A stretch of 64,000 nucleotides of DNA from Chthoniobacterales bacterium (GTDB lineage Bacteria; Verrucomicrobiota; Verrucomicrobiia; Chthoniobacterales; UBA10450): the NCBI GenBank assembly GCA_003244145.1, contig QHBM01000037.1:56507-120506 (forward strand), in the 5' to 3' direction. Positions 18,501-26,021 of this stretch are shown one piece after another. The position numbers and the translations under genes were made by a program. How positions within the stretch are numbered: the stretch's first letter is position 1; every line of letters begins with the position of its first letter. The notes below the pieces were generated by a model. That model made no database searches. It was not told where the DNA came from and worked only from the letters and a program-made list of their open reading frames with translations.

Positions 18501-18815
18501 CCCATGGAAAAGGTGGAAATTGTCACGCTCTCCGCCTGCGATACCGCGCTTGCCGACAAGGAACCCGATGGAGGCGAAATAACTACGCTGGCGGAAGCGT
18601 TCGCCACCGCCAAGGTTCGCACAGTGGTTGCCAGTCTCTGGAGCGTTGGAGACGAAAGCACAAAGGAATTCATGGTTGCGTTCTATAAGCAATTGGCCGC
18701 GGGCGCTTCGAAGCCGGCAGCTCTGCAGGCTGCCCAGTTAGCGCTCATGAAGAACCCGAAGTACGCGCGGCCGCTTTATTGGGCGCCGTTTGTTCTTATG
18801 GGCGATTGGCGGTAA
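15552..18815 (+). CDS. TPR-CHAT caspase-like peptidase, exported or membrane-anchored
   Basis: Large protein of about 1087 residues. The N-terminus has a signal/anchor sequence (LARSVGFLLLLLAGGALSPL). A long TPR superhelix covers about residues 130-640 (for example FSYYERALKLGDALPQGGY, ALKELNEVIGIKRSIGEDE). A coiled segment follows, and a CHAT domain occupies about residues 760-1085. The caspase-type dyad is His949 (VHFATHGTLN) and Cys996 (TLSACDTAL); the family's C-terminal helix signature is VVASLWSVGDESTKEFM. CHAT proteases act as separase-like or caspase-like effectors, sometimes in conflict systems. Start could be ATG 15543, 15552 or 15573; 15552 has GGAG just upstream, all near the end of the cyclase gene. 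Third gene of the CHASE2-cyclase operon. Confidence 0.87.
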   Translation: MNSKQNNMTTNVLNAMKRLARSVGFLLLLLAGGALSPLRSEETKPATSATPAPDRAQLETQFTKTDTDRAAAPEKTKERADAAKKAMQLASDIAWMAFDAGKFEEASTWFSKSTQLKDDYHVNARGYWEEDLRTHVVEMETKVAGQVKESQEKLATAEESEKNRLRMLIDLWGQNLYLLRYNDVSMLENLARENHAAASLLKYTEEELEIRRKEMAYLETSGAPMREINQKKVQIATALERVGGAQGDLALFDQAEKNYLEALTIRRSLPEEMSERKTEESLSGLGHLYVHNIGDLIKGRDYYQQALASIETSAAIRQKALGEDYLSPQLVAKMSKEELTKHQESLAQNRDMMMALDCLSQTTAMANLGGVIEEAGDLKTAFSYYERALKLGDALPQGGYIQIFDMARARIRARVLGDLAYLHAESGEVDLALKELNEVIGIKRSIGEDEWTAQSLLQAADLAHGKGETESARHYVEQARQIFAAAHKLNSVVSATGFLAVLARDEGKLDEAARYAEEALQLARKTGNLGAVSGAARTFASIRVKQNKLDEAKTLIEEARAADAKTGSIGDRIATLGIGGEILEAGGDNEKALEAYKEAVKLVESVRSTAASETAFADVKRNYKPYERIVRALIKLNRPADAFDYLNRAKSKKLQDAMPASTLKTENKQEQERLDKAAALETKQKVIETQLAAEQAKSTPDDTAVKNLKLVVASTQAEYREVVEDIKTSNPDWEKSMTVKPLELVQTQGQIPEGVTFLQYAPVGDQLYIFVVTNKIVKIYTPEVKPEELKKKIIALRKQIKTGESGAPLTNTLCSLYDMLIAPIESELASVKTIAFIPNQILFYLPLHALAKKQPDGKIRYLIEDKEIVYLTGADVMKAVQPPSPGKAKEGMIAFGNPTGAELPASEVEVKTIATVFPGTDVLSGADVTKEAINSEKLFNKRIVHFATHGTLNSAIPRQSYLQLASGGAPGTEKLTVREIWRLPMEKVEIVTLSACDTALADKEPDGGEITTLAEAFATAKVRTVVASLWSVGDESTKEFMVAFYKQLAAGASKPAALQAAQLALMKNPKYARPLYWAPFVLMGDWR

Positions 18816-18823
18816 CTCTGCCG

Positions 18824-19111
18824 CTAGCCAAGCATCCTGGCGATGAAGAGAATCCAGGTGCCGAGAAGGATCGCTCCGACGTAGCCAATCACAAGCCCGA
18901 CCAGCGCTACGGATTTGCCGAGCGATCCCGGACTCGCCGTGTTGCTTTTTCCCAAAGCGAGATGACCGCAAATGATGGACGGGACAGAGGTAAGTCCAAA
19001 AGTGAGGAGAGCAAAGACTCCCAGGGTAAAGGTCCAGATCGAGAGCGCTGACAATTCCTCTTCGCGGGATCCCACTGTTTGCGACGAGATCGAGGAGCGG
19101 GAGTCAATCAT
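18824..19111 (-). CDS. DUF4190-type small membrane protein
   Basis: 95-residue protein with two hydrophobic helices (LSIWTFTLGVFALLTFGL, SVALVGLVIGYVGAILLG) flanking the GHLALGKS turn typical of DUF4190 proteins. These are often fused to or encoded near signalling proteins; function unknown. Convergent with the CHAT gene, with 8 bp between stops. Confidence 0.7.
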   Translation of the reverse strand: MIDSRSSISSQTVGSREEELSALSIWTFTLGVFALLTFGLTSVPSIICGHLALGKSNTASPGSLGKSVALVGLVIGYVGAILLGTWILFIARMLG

Positions 19112-19219
19112 GGTCCACTATGACGCCCAATCTCCCGGCTCTTGCAGCCTAATTTGAACGATGCAACCAAGGCACATGTCTTCTTGTGAATGCTCCGGTT
19201 TATCTGCTAAAAGATTTTC

Positions 19220-19816
19220 ATGAAAGACGGCGAGCTGAATATTTCCGGACTTTCGCGTCTCACTTTTGGCATAAGTGGGCACCGAGATCTTCTGCCCGCT
19301 AAAATCCCGGAACTGCGGGAACAAATTCGGCTCGTCTTTTCGCGCTTTCGCGCAGCCTACCCGAGGATCGTCTTCGAACTCCTTAGCCCTCTAGCCGAAG
19401 GCGCCGATCGTCTCGCAGCGGACGTAGGGCTGTCGTTGGAGTCTAAACTATTAGTCCCGATGCCCATGCCCCAACAGGAATACGAGCGCGATTTCACCAC
19501 GCCCGCTTCACTGGCGGAGTTTCATCGCCTTCTCTCCGCCGCCGAGTCTCACTGGGTAGTCGAAGGATCCAGCGGGCAAACGCGCAGTGACCGATACGCC
19601 GCGGTCGGCGATTATATTGCGCGGCACAGTCACATCTTTATTCTTCTTTGGGATGGCCAGGACAACGGCAAGCTGGGAGGCACGGCCTGGGTCAAGCAAC
19701 GGCGCGACTATTGGACCACTTCCCCCAAATACGGCCCTACCATTCAAATCGTCACTCCACGCGTCGCGGGCAATTCGCAAAATCTACAGGTGAAAACAAT
19801 TGGAGAGCTACCTTAG
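19220..19816 (+). CDS. SLOG-like (Rossmannoid nucleotide-binding) protein
   Basis: 198-residue protein with the hallmarks of the SLOG superfamily: an N-terminal loop LTFGISGHRDLLPAK, then LSPLAEGADRLAADVGL, the LLVPMPMPQQEYERDF segment, and a final strand HSHIFILLWDGQDNGKLGG. SLOG domains bind nucleotides or nucleotide-derived messengers and are frequent sensors or effectors in bacterial conflict and second-messenger systems. Here it stands alone, without a membrane SLATT domain. Its stop overlaps by four bases the stop of the convergent cyclase gene, which contains a related SLOG-like segment. Assignment rests on motif pattern only. Confidence 0.6.
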   Translation: MKDGELNISGLSRLTFGISGHRDLLPAKIPELREQIRLVFSRFRAAYPRIVFELLSPLAEGADRLAADVGLSLESKLLVPMPMPQQEYERDFTTPASLAEFHRLLSAAESHWVVEGSSGQTRSDRYAAVGDYIARHSHIFILLWDGQDNGKLGGTAWVKQRRDYWTTSPKYGPTIQIVTPRVAGNSQNLQVKTIGELP

Positions 19817-21708
19817 ATTGCTGTGCGTTCGAGGCTGTAAATCCTGAATAGCCCGTAGCTCTTGGCCAGCTGCGTAGTTCCCACCAGATCGCAAGTGAAC
19901 CCCTTTGATTGGTCAGCGGCGGCGAGCGCGGCGAACTCTTCGCTGGTAAATACTTCGCCCTCGTGAGTGATCGGCTCGATGCGTGCCGCGCGGCTAACGT
20001 GCGCTCCGGTAAAGGTGATTTCCCTTACTACAGGATCGAAGTTCACGTAAACAGGACCGGCATGGACCGCGATGCGAATGTTCAAGTTGTGCGGAAGTCC
20101 CAGATCCACCCAATTGGTTTTCACGACCAGGTCTCGAAGATCGAGCGCAAAACGGCCGGCATCTTCCACGTTATTAAAGACAAAGAAAAGGCCATCACCC
20201 CAGGTATTCACGTTAACGGGCGCGGCCGAGCTTTCCGCCATAAGCCTTGAGACTCTTTGGTTGAACTGGGCCACATACTTTGGAATCACAGTTTCGGGTA
20301 GCTTGCTGTAGCCCACCACATCCGCGAACATTATGGCCTTGATCTCCTGCCGCCCCGATGCACGCACCCAGGCTTCGAACTCGTCGTCAGGACTCTCGTC
20401 ATCCATGTCGAAAGCTTCAGTGCTGGTCAGCAAGGACGGTGGTTTGGTCGCGATGGGCACGATTTTCACGGGGACGCGATGGTTGCGCCAATAACGGACA
20501 AAGGAACCTGTGCCACCCGGTGCTCCGGCAAATCCGTCCCACACGGCGAGCGGTGTGATTTCCAAATCGAGCGATTGTGCAAAGAGCCGCGCCAGGCCGT
20601 TCATGGCCAGATTGCAATATTCAAACCCGGTCGCGCTCCCGGGCATGTAAAGCTCTCCTAGTATCCGGATCGAGGCAGCTCGGGTCAGGACCTTCTCGAA
20701 TCGCTCGGCCCAATCTCCGCCAGCTATCTCCACACTTGTCTTGACGAATTCCTCCGCCGGCCAGGGTAAGACAAGGTGGATAGTGCCGCCGCGATCAAGC
20801 ATCGCTTCAAGGAAGAGAATGTCCGAACCAGAGGCTGCGCTGGCGAACCCGATTCCGGCATTCATCGCCGCCAGTTGTTTCTCAAGGAGCTGCTTCACTT
20901 CCGCCTCCTTGGCCTGAGGAAACCGGGGCGTGCGCCGATCGGGCGCGTCCATCATGTGACCCGAAAAGACGACAAGCTTGGGAATGGGGAAGCACTCATC
21001 GAAAGCGTCGGCCCGGTCATAAAGGTGACGCGATAGGGCGCGCGCTTGTTTCCGCGTGGAAGAGAAGGCGCGGAGATTGTTACTCTCTGCGGCAACAGCC
21101 GCTTTATAGGCCTCCCGCGCGCCCTCGGCGTCACCTAGGACAACCAGGGCTTCGGCGACGGTGGCATGCTTCCAATAGTCGTCCGGTTGTTGCCGGCAGA
21201 TCTCCAGGACAGTGCGAGCTATCCGGTTCGCCTTATCTGTCTCTTTCAAAAGGAAAGCTATGGTGGCTGCGTTTATTCCCGGATAAGACTCAGCAGGCTG
21301 CACCTCAAAAGCCCGGTTATAGCAATCAAAAGACTGCCGCAGGTACTGCTCATTCGCCGGATTCGCGCACCATTGATCCTTGTAGGTCCGGCCGAGGATG
21401 CTCAGCGTCTCGCGGTTCGTCGGATCCTTCGCAGCGAGCGAATTAAGAATAGCCTGAGCGCGACTAGATGCTCCCATTTGGGCTAGCGACAACGCCATCC
21501 GCTGTTGAAGCCAGTCGTCATCCGGATGCACCTCCACCGCTTCCCGAGCTGCGTCATAGGCCGCCAAAAATTCTCCCGCGGACAGCGCCCGCTTCACAAA
21601 AGTATGAACGGACTGGATATCGTCCATCCATTCCGTTCGTCGTCGCCAGAGTTCGTGGAGCGCAACAGTGGCGCTGGGAGCGTTCTTAACTTCAGGCAGA
21701 TCGGACAC
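19813..21708 (-). CDS. TRAFs-binding/TPR, SLOG-like and adenylate/guanylate cyclase protein
   Basis: 631-residue soluble protein with three parts. Residues about 30-225 are TPR-like repeats of the TRAFs-binding (DUF4071) type (AYDAAREAVEVHPDDDWLQ, FLLKETDKANRIARTVLEI, EALVVLGDAEGAREAYK). Residues about 235-370 are SLOG-like (KLVVFSGHMMDAPDRR, GSDILFLEAMLDRGG, HLVLPWPAEEFV). Residues about 445-625 are a class III cyclase domain with metal residues in IKAIMFADVVGYSKL and NTWGDGLFFVFN. Asn rather than Lys precedes the WGD motif, so ATP/GTP preference is not obvious. No membrane helix. Last gene of the minus-strand sigma/GAF/subtilase series, after an 87-bp gap. Probably makes a cyclic nucleotide in response to an intracellular ligand (inference). 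Confidence 0.8.
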   Translation of the reverse strand: MSDLPEVKNAPSATVALHELWRRRTEWMDDIQSVHTFVKRALSAGEFLAAYDAAREAVEVHPDDDWLQQRMALSLAQMGASSRAQAILNSLAAKDPTNRETLSILGRTYKDQWCANPANEQYLRQSFDCYNRAFEVQPAESYPGINAATIAFLLKETDKANRIARTVLEICRQQPDDYWKHATVAEALVVLGDAEGAREAYKAAVAAESNNLRAFSSTRKQARALSRHLYDRADAFDECFPIPKLVVFSGHMMDAPDRRTPRFPQAKEAEVKQLLEKQLAAMNAGIGFASAASGSDILFLEAMLDRGGTIHLVLPWPAEEFVKTSVEIAGGDWAERFEKVLTRAASIRILGELYMPGSATGFEYCNLAMNGLARLFAQSLDLEITPLAVWDGFAGAPGGTGSFVRYWRNHRVPVKIVPIATKPPSLLTSTEAFDMDDESPDDEFEAWVRASGRQEIKAIMFADVVGYSKLPETVIPKYVAQFNQRVSRLMAESSAAPVNVNTWGDGLFFVFNNVEDAGRFALDLRDLVVKTNWVDLGLPHNLNIRIAVHAGPVYVNFDPVVREITFTGAHVSRAARIEPITHEGEVFTSEEFAALAAADQSKGFTCDLVGTTQLAKSYGLFRIYSLERTAI

Positions 21709-21795
21709 GACGTTTGGGTGCGGTCAGTCTCGCCGAGGAGACGACTGCGATGCAATTAACCGATAGCTAACCCGCTGACCAGCAATTTCTGCGAT

Positions 21796-23001
21796 TCAAT
21801 GGTGGCAGCAATCGTGTTCGTCCGATTCGTGATCGTGGTCGCATTCATGGTCGTGGGAATGGTGCGACCAGGAAGGAAACGGATCGGTCAACGCTTGCCA
21901 GCTGTCCGCGCCGGCAGTTACTTCCGCGTCGGTCAAAAGACAGGCGTCAAGCTTCGCCTTGAGAATGTCGGGATCCAAATCGAGGGTCATGAAAGCTATC
22001 GCCTGGCGTCGATCGCCAAATGGCTCTTTCCATTCTTTCTGGGTGCGCTCCGGCATCTCGTGCTGCCGAGTGTACTCGTCGCGTGCGGCCCACCATTGGC
22101 CAGCCGCTGCGCAATGAGACTCAGCCCCCGCCAGATTCAGGCCACCTACGAGGTCCATTCGCGTGGCCAGCCAGAAAAAACCCTTGGCGCGAAACACGCC
22201 CGAGAGACCGTCGCGCAACAGGTTCCAAAACCGCTCAGGATGAAACGGAGTCCGAGCGCGATAGGCGAACGCCGATACTTTCTCGAGTCGGGTCATGGGT
22301 TCAGTTAGACTTTCATCGATTAGCCTGCGCCATCCGGCGCTGTCCAAGGCCGCAGCGAAATCGAAAGATGCCGTGTTAGCGAGTAACTCCTTCAGCGTAC
22401 TCTCTGACAAGTCCAAGACTAGTGCGCGCGGATTAAGAGTTGTGGCGACCGCCCGTGCGAGCCCAGAGTCGGAATGATTCTGAGTGCTCTCAAGGACGAT
22501 AACATCGACAAATTCGAGTTGCTCGGTGATGAAACCGAGAGAGACATTCTCGGCGGCGCCACGCCGATGGATTAACTCATTCAGAAGAGTAGAAGGAGCA
22601 ATGGCGAGTACAGAATTAGTCAGCGCTGCCACCCCGGCTAGAGCATGACCAGTCTCTCCGCCTGGCACAAAAAGAGACGCGAAAGCCATTGCGGGCGTTT
22701 CGACACCACACTCGATCATCAAATGATCGATCAGGCCTTTGTCAGCGATGGCTCGAATCTGCTCAGCGATCCGCGCAGGATCATAACCATGTTCCGCACT
22801 GGAAGGCCAAAGCTCTTCGACGATGAGTTGTGTTGTCTCAGACTCTCCCGGTTGCTTCGCGCGCGATCCTGCGCTTGTCAGGAGACCAAGCCTAACCTTG
22901 GTCTTGGTCGCGGTGATTTGTTGTAACAATGCCGGCACGGAAGGGCCGGCCAGGATCGAGACAGACAAGGGTCGCGCATCTCCCGCACTCGAGCTACTCA
23001 T
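21796..23001 (-). CDS. CobW/COG0523-like protein without GTPase motifs, His-rich C-terminus
   Basis: 401-residue protein resembling CobW/YeiR metallochaperone GTPases. The C-terminal CobW domain is clear: TPFHPERFWNLLRDGLSG, FRAKGFFWLATRMDLVGG, GQWWAARDEY, FGDRRQAIAFMTLDLD. A His/Asp/Cys-rich tail of about 22 residues for metal binding follows. The N-terminal GTPase half is degenerate: the P-loop position reads SILAGPSVPALLQ instead of GxxGxGKT, and the NKxD position reads VLESTQNH, so GTP binding looks lost; HLMIECGVETP retains the Walker B-like strand. The CxCC metal motif of the family is absent. Start ATG 23001, 13 bp after the subtilase stop. Possible metal-binding or regulatory subunit. 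Confidence 0.7.
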   Translation of the reverse strand: MSSSSAGDARPLSVSILAGPSVPALLQQITATKTKVRLGLLTSAGSRAKQPGESETTQLIVEELWPSSAEHGYDPARIAEQIRAIADKGLIDHLMIECGVETPAMAFASLFVPGGETGHALAGVAALTNSVLAIAPSTLLNELIHRRGAAENVSLGFITEQLEFVDVIVLESTQNHSDSGLARAVATTLNPRALVLDLSESTLKELLANTASFDFAAALDSAGWRRLIDESLTEPMTRLEKVSAFAYRARTPFHPERFWNLLRDGLSGVFRAKGFFWLATRMDLVGGLNLAGAESHCAAAGQWWAARDEYTRQHEMPERTQKEWKEPFGDRRQAIAFMTLDLDPDILKAKLDACLLTDAEVTAGADSWQALTDPFPSWSHHSHDHECDHDHESDEHDCCHH

Positions 23002-23014
23002 CGTGACGCGCCTG

Positions 23015-23884
23015 TTAGCTCGATGGTGGTGGCCGGCCCGCACGGGCGACCGGAGCGGCGGGGGCAGGTGTCTCGGCGGAGACGATATTCGGCGCCGTCA
23101 CTTCGCTCCGCCACGGAATGGCCAGCCGGTGCAGGATGGACTTGGCTTCCAATGGCGCCAGACCTGGCATTTCCGAAATCAACCGCGCGACCAGAGCACT
23201 CATAATAGGCGCGGCAAAGCTGCTTCCAGTTACTTCTTTGGAGGAGTGGTTATTCCAAGGCAGCGTTACGTCAACGCCACGGGCGGCGAACTCGACCAGG
23301 TGCCCTGGCTTGTAGAAGAAAATATGGTCCTCATCGAAGCGCGCCATATTAACTGTTACTACACTGGGAAAATAACCGGGCCACTCCGGCGTGGTAAAAT
23401 CGTAGTTATTGCAAGCAGAGATAACATGGATGCCTTTAAGGTAGGCTTCGTCGATCCACTCCTTATATTGAAAGATGTGTTCCGGCAAGCCACAGCCAAA
23501 ACTGCAGTTCAAAACGTGATACCCATGATCAATCGCCTGCCGGACTCCCTCGCGAATGATAACGGTGCGAGAACCCAGGTTAGCGCCGAGCACGCGGAAG
23601 CTACCTATCTCCGCGTCAGGCGCGATTCTTCGAATCACACTCGACACGGCTGTCCCGTGCCCGAAAACGTCAACGCCCTCGCCAGGTTTGACTTCGATCT
23701 GAACGCCTGCGTCAACCACCTGGAGATCGTGGAGCAAAGTAAGACCCGCCAGGGCCGGGTGATCGATTTCGACGCCGGAATCGATCACGGCCACGCGCAC
23801 GCCTTTGCCCGTTCCTTTTTCCAAAGCGCGTCGCGCTTCGTTCAAGCGGAACGGACTTATATCGGTGGCTAGAGCCGGTTCCAT
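23015..23884 (-). CDS. Cytoplasmic S8 subtilase
   Basis: 289-residue subtilisin-fold protease with a complete triad: Asp35 (VAVIDSGVEIDHP), His76 (DVFGHGTAVSSVI) and Ser222 (VTGSSFAAPIMSAL), plus oxyanion Asn in SACNNYDF. There is no signal peptide or propeptide, so it should be intracellular and active, or controlled by partner proteins. A Pro/Ala-rich tail of about 25 residues follows the catalytic domain. Its start overlaps the upstream GAF gene by 16 bases, and the CobW-like gene follows 13 bp later, so it is inside a tight operon. Cytoplasmic subtilases in such mixed operons are often effectors or maturases of signalling/peptide systems (inference). Confidence 0.85.
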   Translation of the reverse strand: MEPALATDISPFRLNEARRALEKGTGKGVRVAVIDSGVEIDHPALAGLTLLHDLQVVDAGVQIEVKPGEGVDVFGHGTAVSSVIRRIAPDAEIGSFRVLGANLGSRTVIIREGVRQAIDHGYHVLNCSFGCGLPEHIFQYKEWIDEAYLKGIHVISACNNYDFTTPEWPGYFPSVVTVNMARFDEDHIFFYKPGHLVEFAARGVDVTLPWNNHSSKEVTGSSFAAPIMSALVARLISEMPGLAPLEAKSILHRLAIPWRSEVTAPNIVSAETPAPAAPVARAGRPPPSS

Positions 23885-24492
23885 CCTACGGCGGTGCCAA
23901 GCAAGCGATAGTCAATGAGATCCCTGACCACAGCGGCGATGGTTTGGATGGCATTTAATTCCGGTGGACCGAACCCAGCGGGAGTGTCACCGCTGGCGGC
24001 GGCCTGTCCGTCATGCACGACCACGTCCAGTAACTGCACGCAGGAAATTACGCCGCGGACCTCGTTTAGGAAATAAAGCGGGACGGCGATCATCGCATAG
24101 GTGGTCTTGCGCAGCTTCTGGTCGAGAGTCGCACTGTGTTTCGCATTCTTATAAACCTGGTTCTCGACGAAAGCATGTTCGCTCGCTACTACCAGACTCA
24201 CGATCCCCTTGGTCACGGGCTGCTTGAAGCCCATGATCTTTTCGGTATTCGGGCCGCTGTTATAAGCTACGACCAGATTCTCCTTTTGCTGGTCGAGCAG
24301 CCAGATGCTGCCTTCGTCCGCGGAAATTCGCGCAAAAGTCTCCTTTAAGAGCTTCAGAAGCATTTCGTCGCAGACGCTGAGAAAGTTTTCCGGGGTGACG
24401 GCGGCGCCCAGCTTCGCGAGATGTTCCTGGAGAGCGGGCCGCAAGGGAACAAAACGCGGCTCAGGCAGAAAGTTGGCGCGGGTGGGTTTCAT
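23869..24492 (-). CDS. GAF-domain protein
   Basis: 207-residue protein consisting mainly of a GAF sensor domain: ISADEGSIWLLDQQKENLVV, KQPVTKGIVSLVVASEH, then AMIAVPLYFLNEVRGVISCV. GAF domains bind small molecules such as cyclic nucleotides or respond to redox. No output domain is present, so the signal must pass through a partner. The start overlaps the stop of the 77-residue gene (ATGA) and the stop region overlaps the subtilase start by 16 bases, implying co-translation. A link to cyclic nucleotides made by the cyclase in the same cluster is plausible but unproven. Confidence 0.8.
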   Translation of the reverse strand: MKPTRANFLPEPRFVPLRPALQEHLAKLGAAVTPENFLSVCDEMLLKLLKETFARISADEGSIWLLDQQKENLVVAYNSGPNTEKIMGFKQPVTKGIVSLVVASEHAFVENQVYKNAKHSATLDQKLRKTTYAMIAVPLYFLNEVRGVISCVQLLDVVVHDGQAAASGDTPAGFGPPELNAIQTIAAVVRDLIDYRLLGTAVGWNRL

Positions 24493-24722
24493 TTGTCGGA
24501 AGGCCTGAGGGAAGTTGTCTCAGTTACCAGGATAGGAATCAAGTGCGGTTGTTCCTGCAGCAACTTCTTCACCTCGGCGCGTTCCGTCTCCGTGCAATCC
24601 CCGGCCGCAACTTTTGCGATCATTTCGCGGAGATCGGGTGAGATCGTGGCGGCAGCGCGACCGCCCACTTCCTGGCTTTCGGCATCGAAAAACTCCAACA
24701 GAATTTTGAAGTCATCGTCCAT
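24489..24722 (-). CDS. Small acidic protein between sigma factor and GAF genes
   Basis: 77-residue predicted helical protein (DDDFKILLEFFDAESQE, DLREMIAKVAAGDCTETERA, EVKKLLQEQPHLIPILVTE). The repeated helix with GDCTETERAEVKKLL resembles the N-terminal helical part of anti-sigma-like proteins, but there is no HxxxCxxC zinc motif. Position directly behind an ECF sigma gene and coupling to the GAF gene by ATGA suggest a sigma-regulating adaptor; this is inference. Confidence 0.6.
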   Translation of the reverse strand: MDDDFKILLEFFDAESQEVGGRAAATISPDLREMIAKVAAGDCTETERAEVKKLLQEQPHLIPILVTETTSLRPSDK

Positions 24723-24885
24723 GGGCAGAGAGCGGGAAAATCGAAATTGGGAAAAAGCTATTCATGATGCTTTCGAGCCCACGAGCGGTTAGCGGCGCGA
24801 TAAGACTCATCGGCGGCACCCCGTTGTTTCGGCTCTCCTTCTTAGACTCATTAACAGGCATATTTTGCGATTTATCTTTCTCACG

Positions 24886-25566
24886 CTAGAAAACATCGGC
24901 AGAGCCTGCACAAAGCTCCACAAAATCTTCCCACCGCAGCTCGAGCCACGGATCGATCTTCTTCAGATCCGCCAGAATCAGGCGTGCCACATTCTGGCGC
25001 GTGACCTCAAGGGTGCGGCTCACTTTGGATTCGTGCCAGCCCCACATTCGCGCGATCTCGCGCTGCGTCAGTTGATGCAAATGGACAAGCTTCAGCATCA
25101 GGATGGATTCCGGTTCCTGGGTCGAGAAGGCGCGTTGGATCGCTCCGCGCAACAAATGCACGAGATGCTTTTCGCTCGACGGACGTTCGGCCTGGGGTCT
25201 GCGGTCGAAAAAATCCTCCGGCGAGTCAGGGGAAGATGCCGGGACCTCAACTCGAAAACTCTGCCGCCTTTTCAGATCCACGAGGCGGTGGGTGGCGACG
25301 GTGAGCAGCCACGATTCCAGCGCGCATCTTCCCTGATATTTGTTGAGCAGAGTCGTTCGATTTGCCGGAGCCGCGAAACAATCCGTCCAAAGATCCGCCA
25401 CTAAATCCTCCGCCTCGGTTTGATTTGCTCCCCGGGCGCGCAAGACTCCCACGAGCTTGCCATGATACCGGCTGCGCAATTCCGCGGCGGCCGGGTTGTC
25501 CGCCGCGAGCACGCGTTGGACAAAGGCCAGATCCTGCTCATGGCGCGAGGTAGCAATGTCCGACAT
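24886..25566 (-). CDS. ECF-type RNA polymerase sigma factor
   Basis: 226-residue sigma-70 family factor of the extracytoplasmic function type. Region 2 includes NQTEAEDLVADLWTDCFA and GRCALESWLLTVATHRLVDL (residues about 45-110). Region 4 with helix-turn-helix is HLHQLTQREIARMWGWHESK followed by VSRTLEVTRQNVARL (about 160-205). Between them is an acidic linker. Heads the minus-strand cluster after a terminator; 163 bp separate it from the 77-residue gene, leaving room for a sigma-dependent promoter. The partner anti-sigma is not obvious. Confidence 0.88.
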   Translation of the reverse strand: MSDIATSRHEQDLAFVQRVLAADNPAAAELRSRYHGKLVGVLRARGANQTEAEDLVADLWTDCFAAPANRTTLLNKYQGRCALESWLLTVATHRLVDLKRRQSFRVEVPASSPDSPEDFFDRRPQAERPSSEKHLVHLLRGAIQRAFSTQEPESILMLKLVHLHQLTQREIARMWGWHESKVSRTLEVTRQNVARLILADLKKIDPWLELRWEDFVELCAGSADVF

Positions 25567-25647
25567 AAGGAAAAAGAGGATGGGGTTCCTTCTTTACAAC
25601 GTCAATAATTTTGACCGACCGCGACACGCCATCCGCTCGCGTGCCAT

Positions 25648-25676
25648 AAAAAAAGCGAATCGCGCCTCGCTTTTTC
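25648..25676 (-). terminator. Rho-independent terminator after tRNA-Arg
   Basis: Read on the minus strand: a 9-bp stem AAAAAGCGA/TCGCTTTTT with an 8-base loop, running into a T-tract. It lies 15 bp downstream of the tRNA-Arg gene and upstream of the sigma factor gene, insulating the two. Confidence 0.75.
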
Positions 25677-25690
25677 ATTTGCAAACTCAG

Positions 25691-25764
25691 CGTGCCTGGA
25701 GGGATTCGAACCCCCAACCTGCTGATCCGAAGTCAGCTGCTCTATCCGGTTGAGCTACAGACAC
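25691..25764 (-). tRNA. tRNA-Arg (anticodon TCG)
   Basis: Minus-strand cloverleaf: acceptor GTGTCTG pairs with CAGGCAC plus discriminator G. The anticodon stem GCTGA/TCAGC encloses loop CTTCGGA, anticodon TCG (codon CGA). The T-arm GGTTCGAATCC is canonical. The 3' CCA is not encoded. Confidence 0.93.
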
Positions 25765-25889
25765 ATTAAGCCACGTCGGACAAGGAGGATTATCATCGTT
25801 CCTTTCGAACGGACTGAGCTTACCTAAAGCCTATGATGTCGTTGGTCCACTAGGTCAACGATCCGTAGCAGGCTAAGTCAGAGAAAGGG

Positions 25890-26021
25890 TCATTTAGCGA
25901 TTTCGGCGATCGTCTTCTCCGTCCCGCTAACCACGAGCGCAAAGCGATCGTAGTCGAGCTTGTCGGGGGTATCGGTGGCCGAGTGAAAGTGCGGATAACG
26001 AAAGGGCGCGGTGTCGGCACC
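25890..26021 (-). pseudogene. Remnant of an M28-family peptidase (C-terminal end)
   Basis: The minus-strand frame ends with APFRYPHFHSATDTPDKLDY and DRFALVVSGTEKTI before its stop. This is the characteristic C-terminus of M28 aminopeptidase-like proteins (the FRYPxYHTxxDTPDKLDY region with the last metal-site His). No catalytic N-terminal part exists upstream; it abuts the 3' end of the ABC permease gene instead. Probably the tail left by a deletion that fused two loci. Confidence 0.65.
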
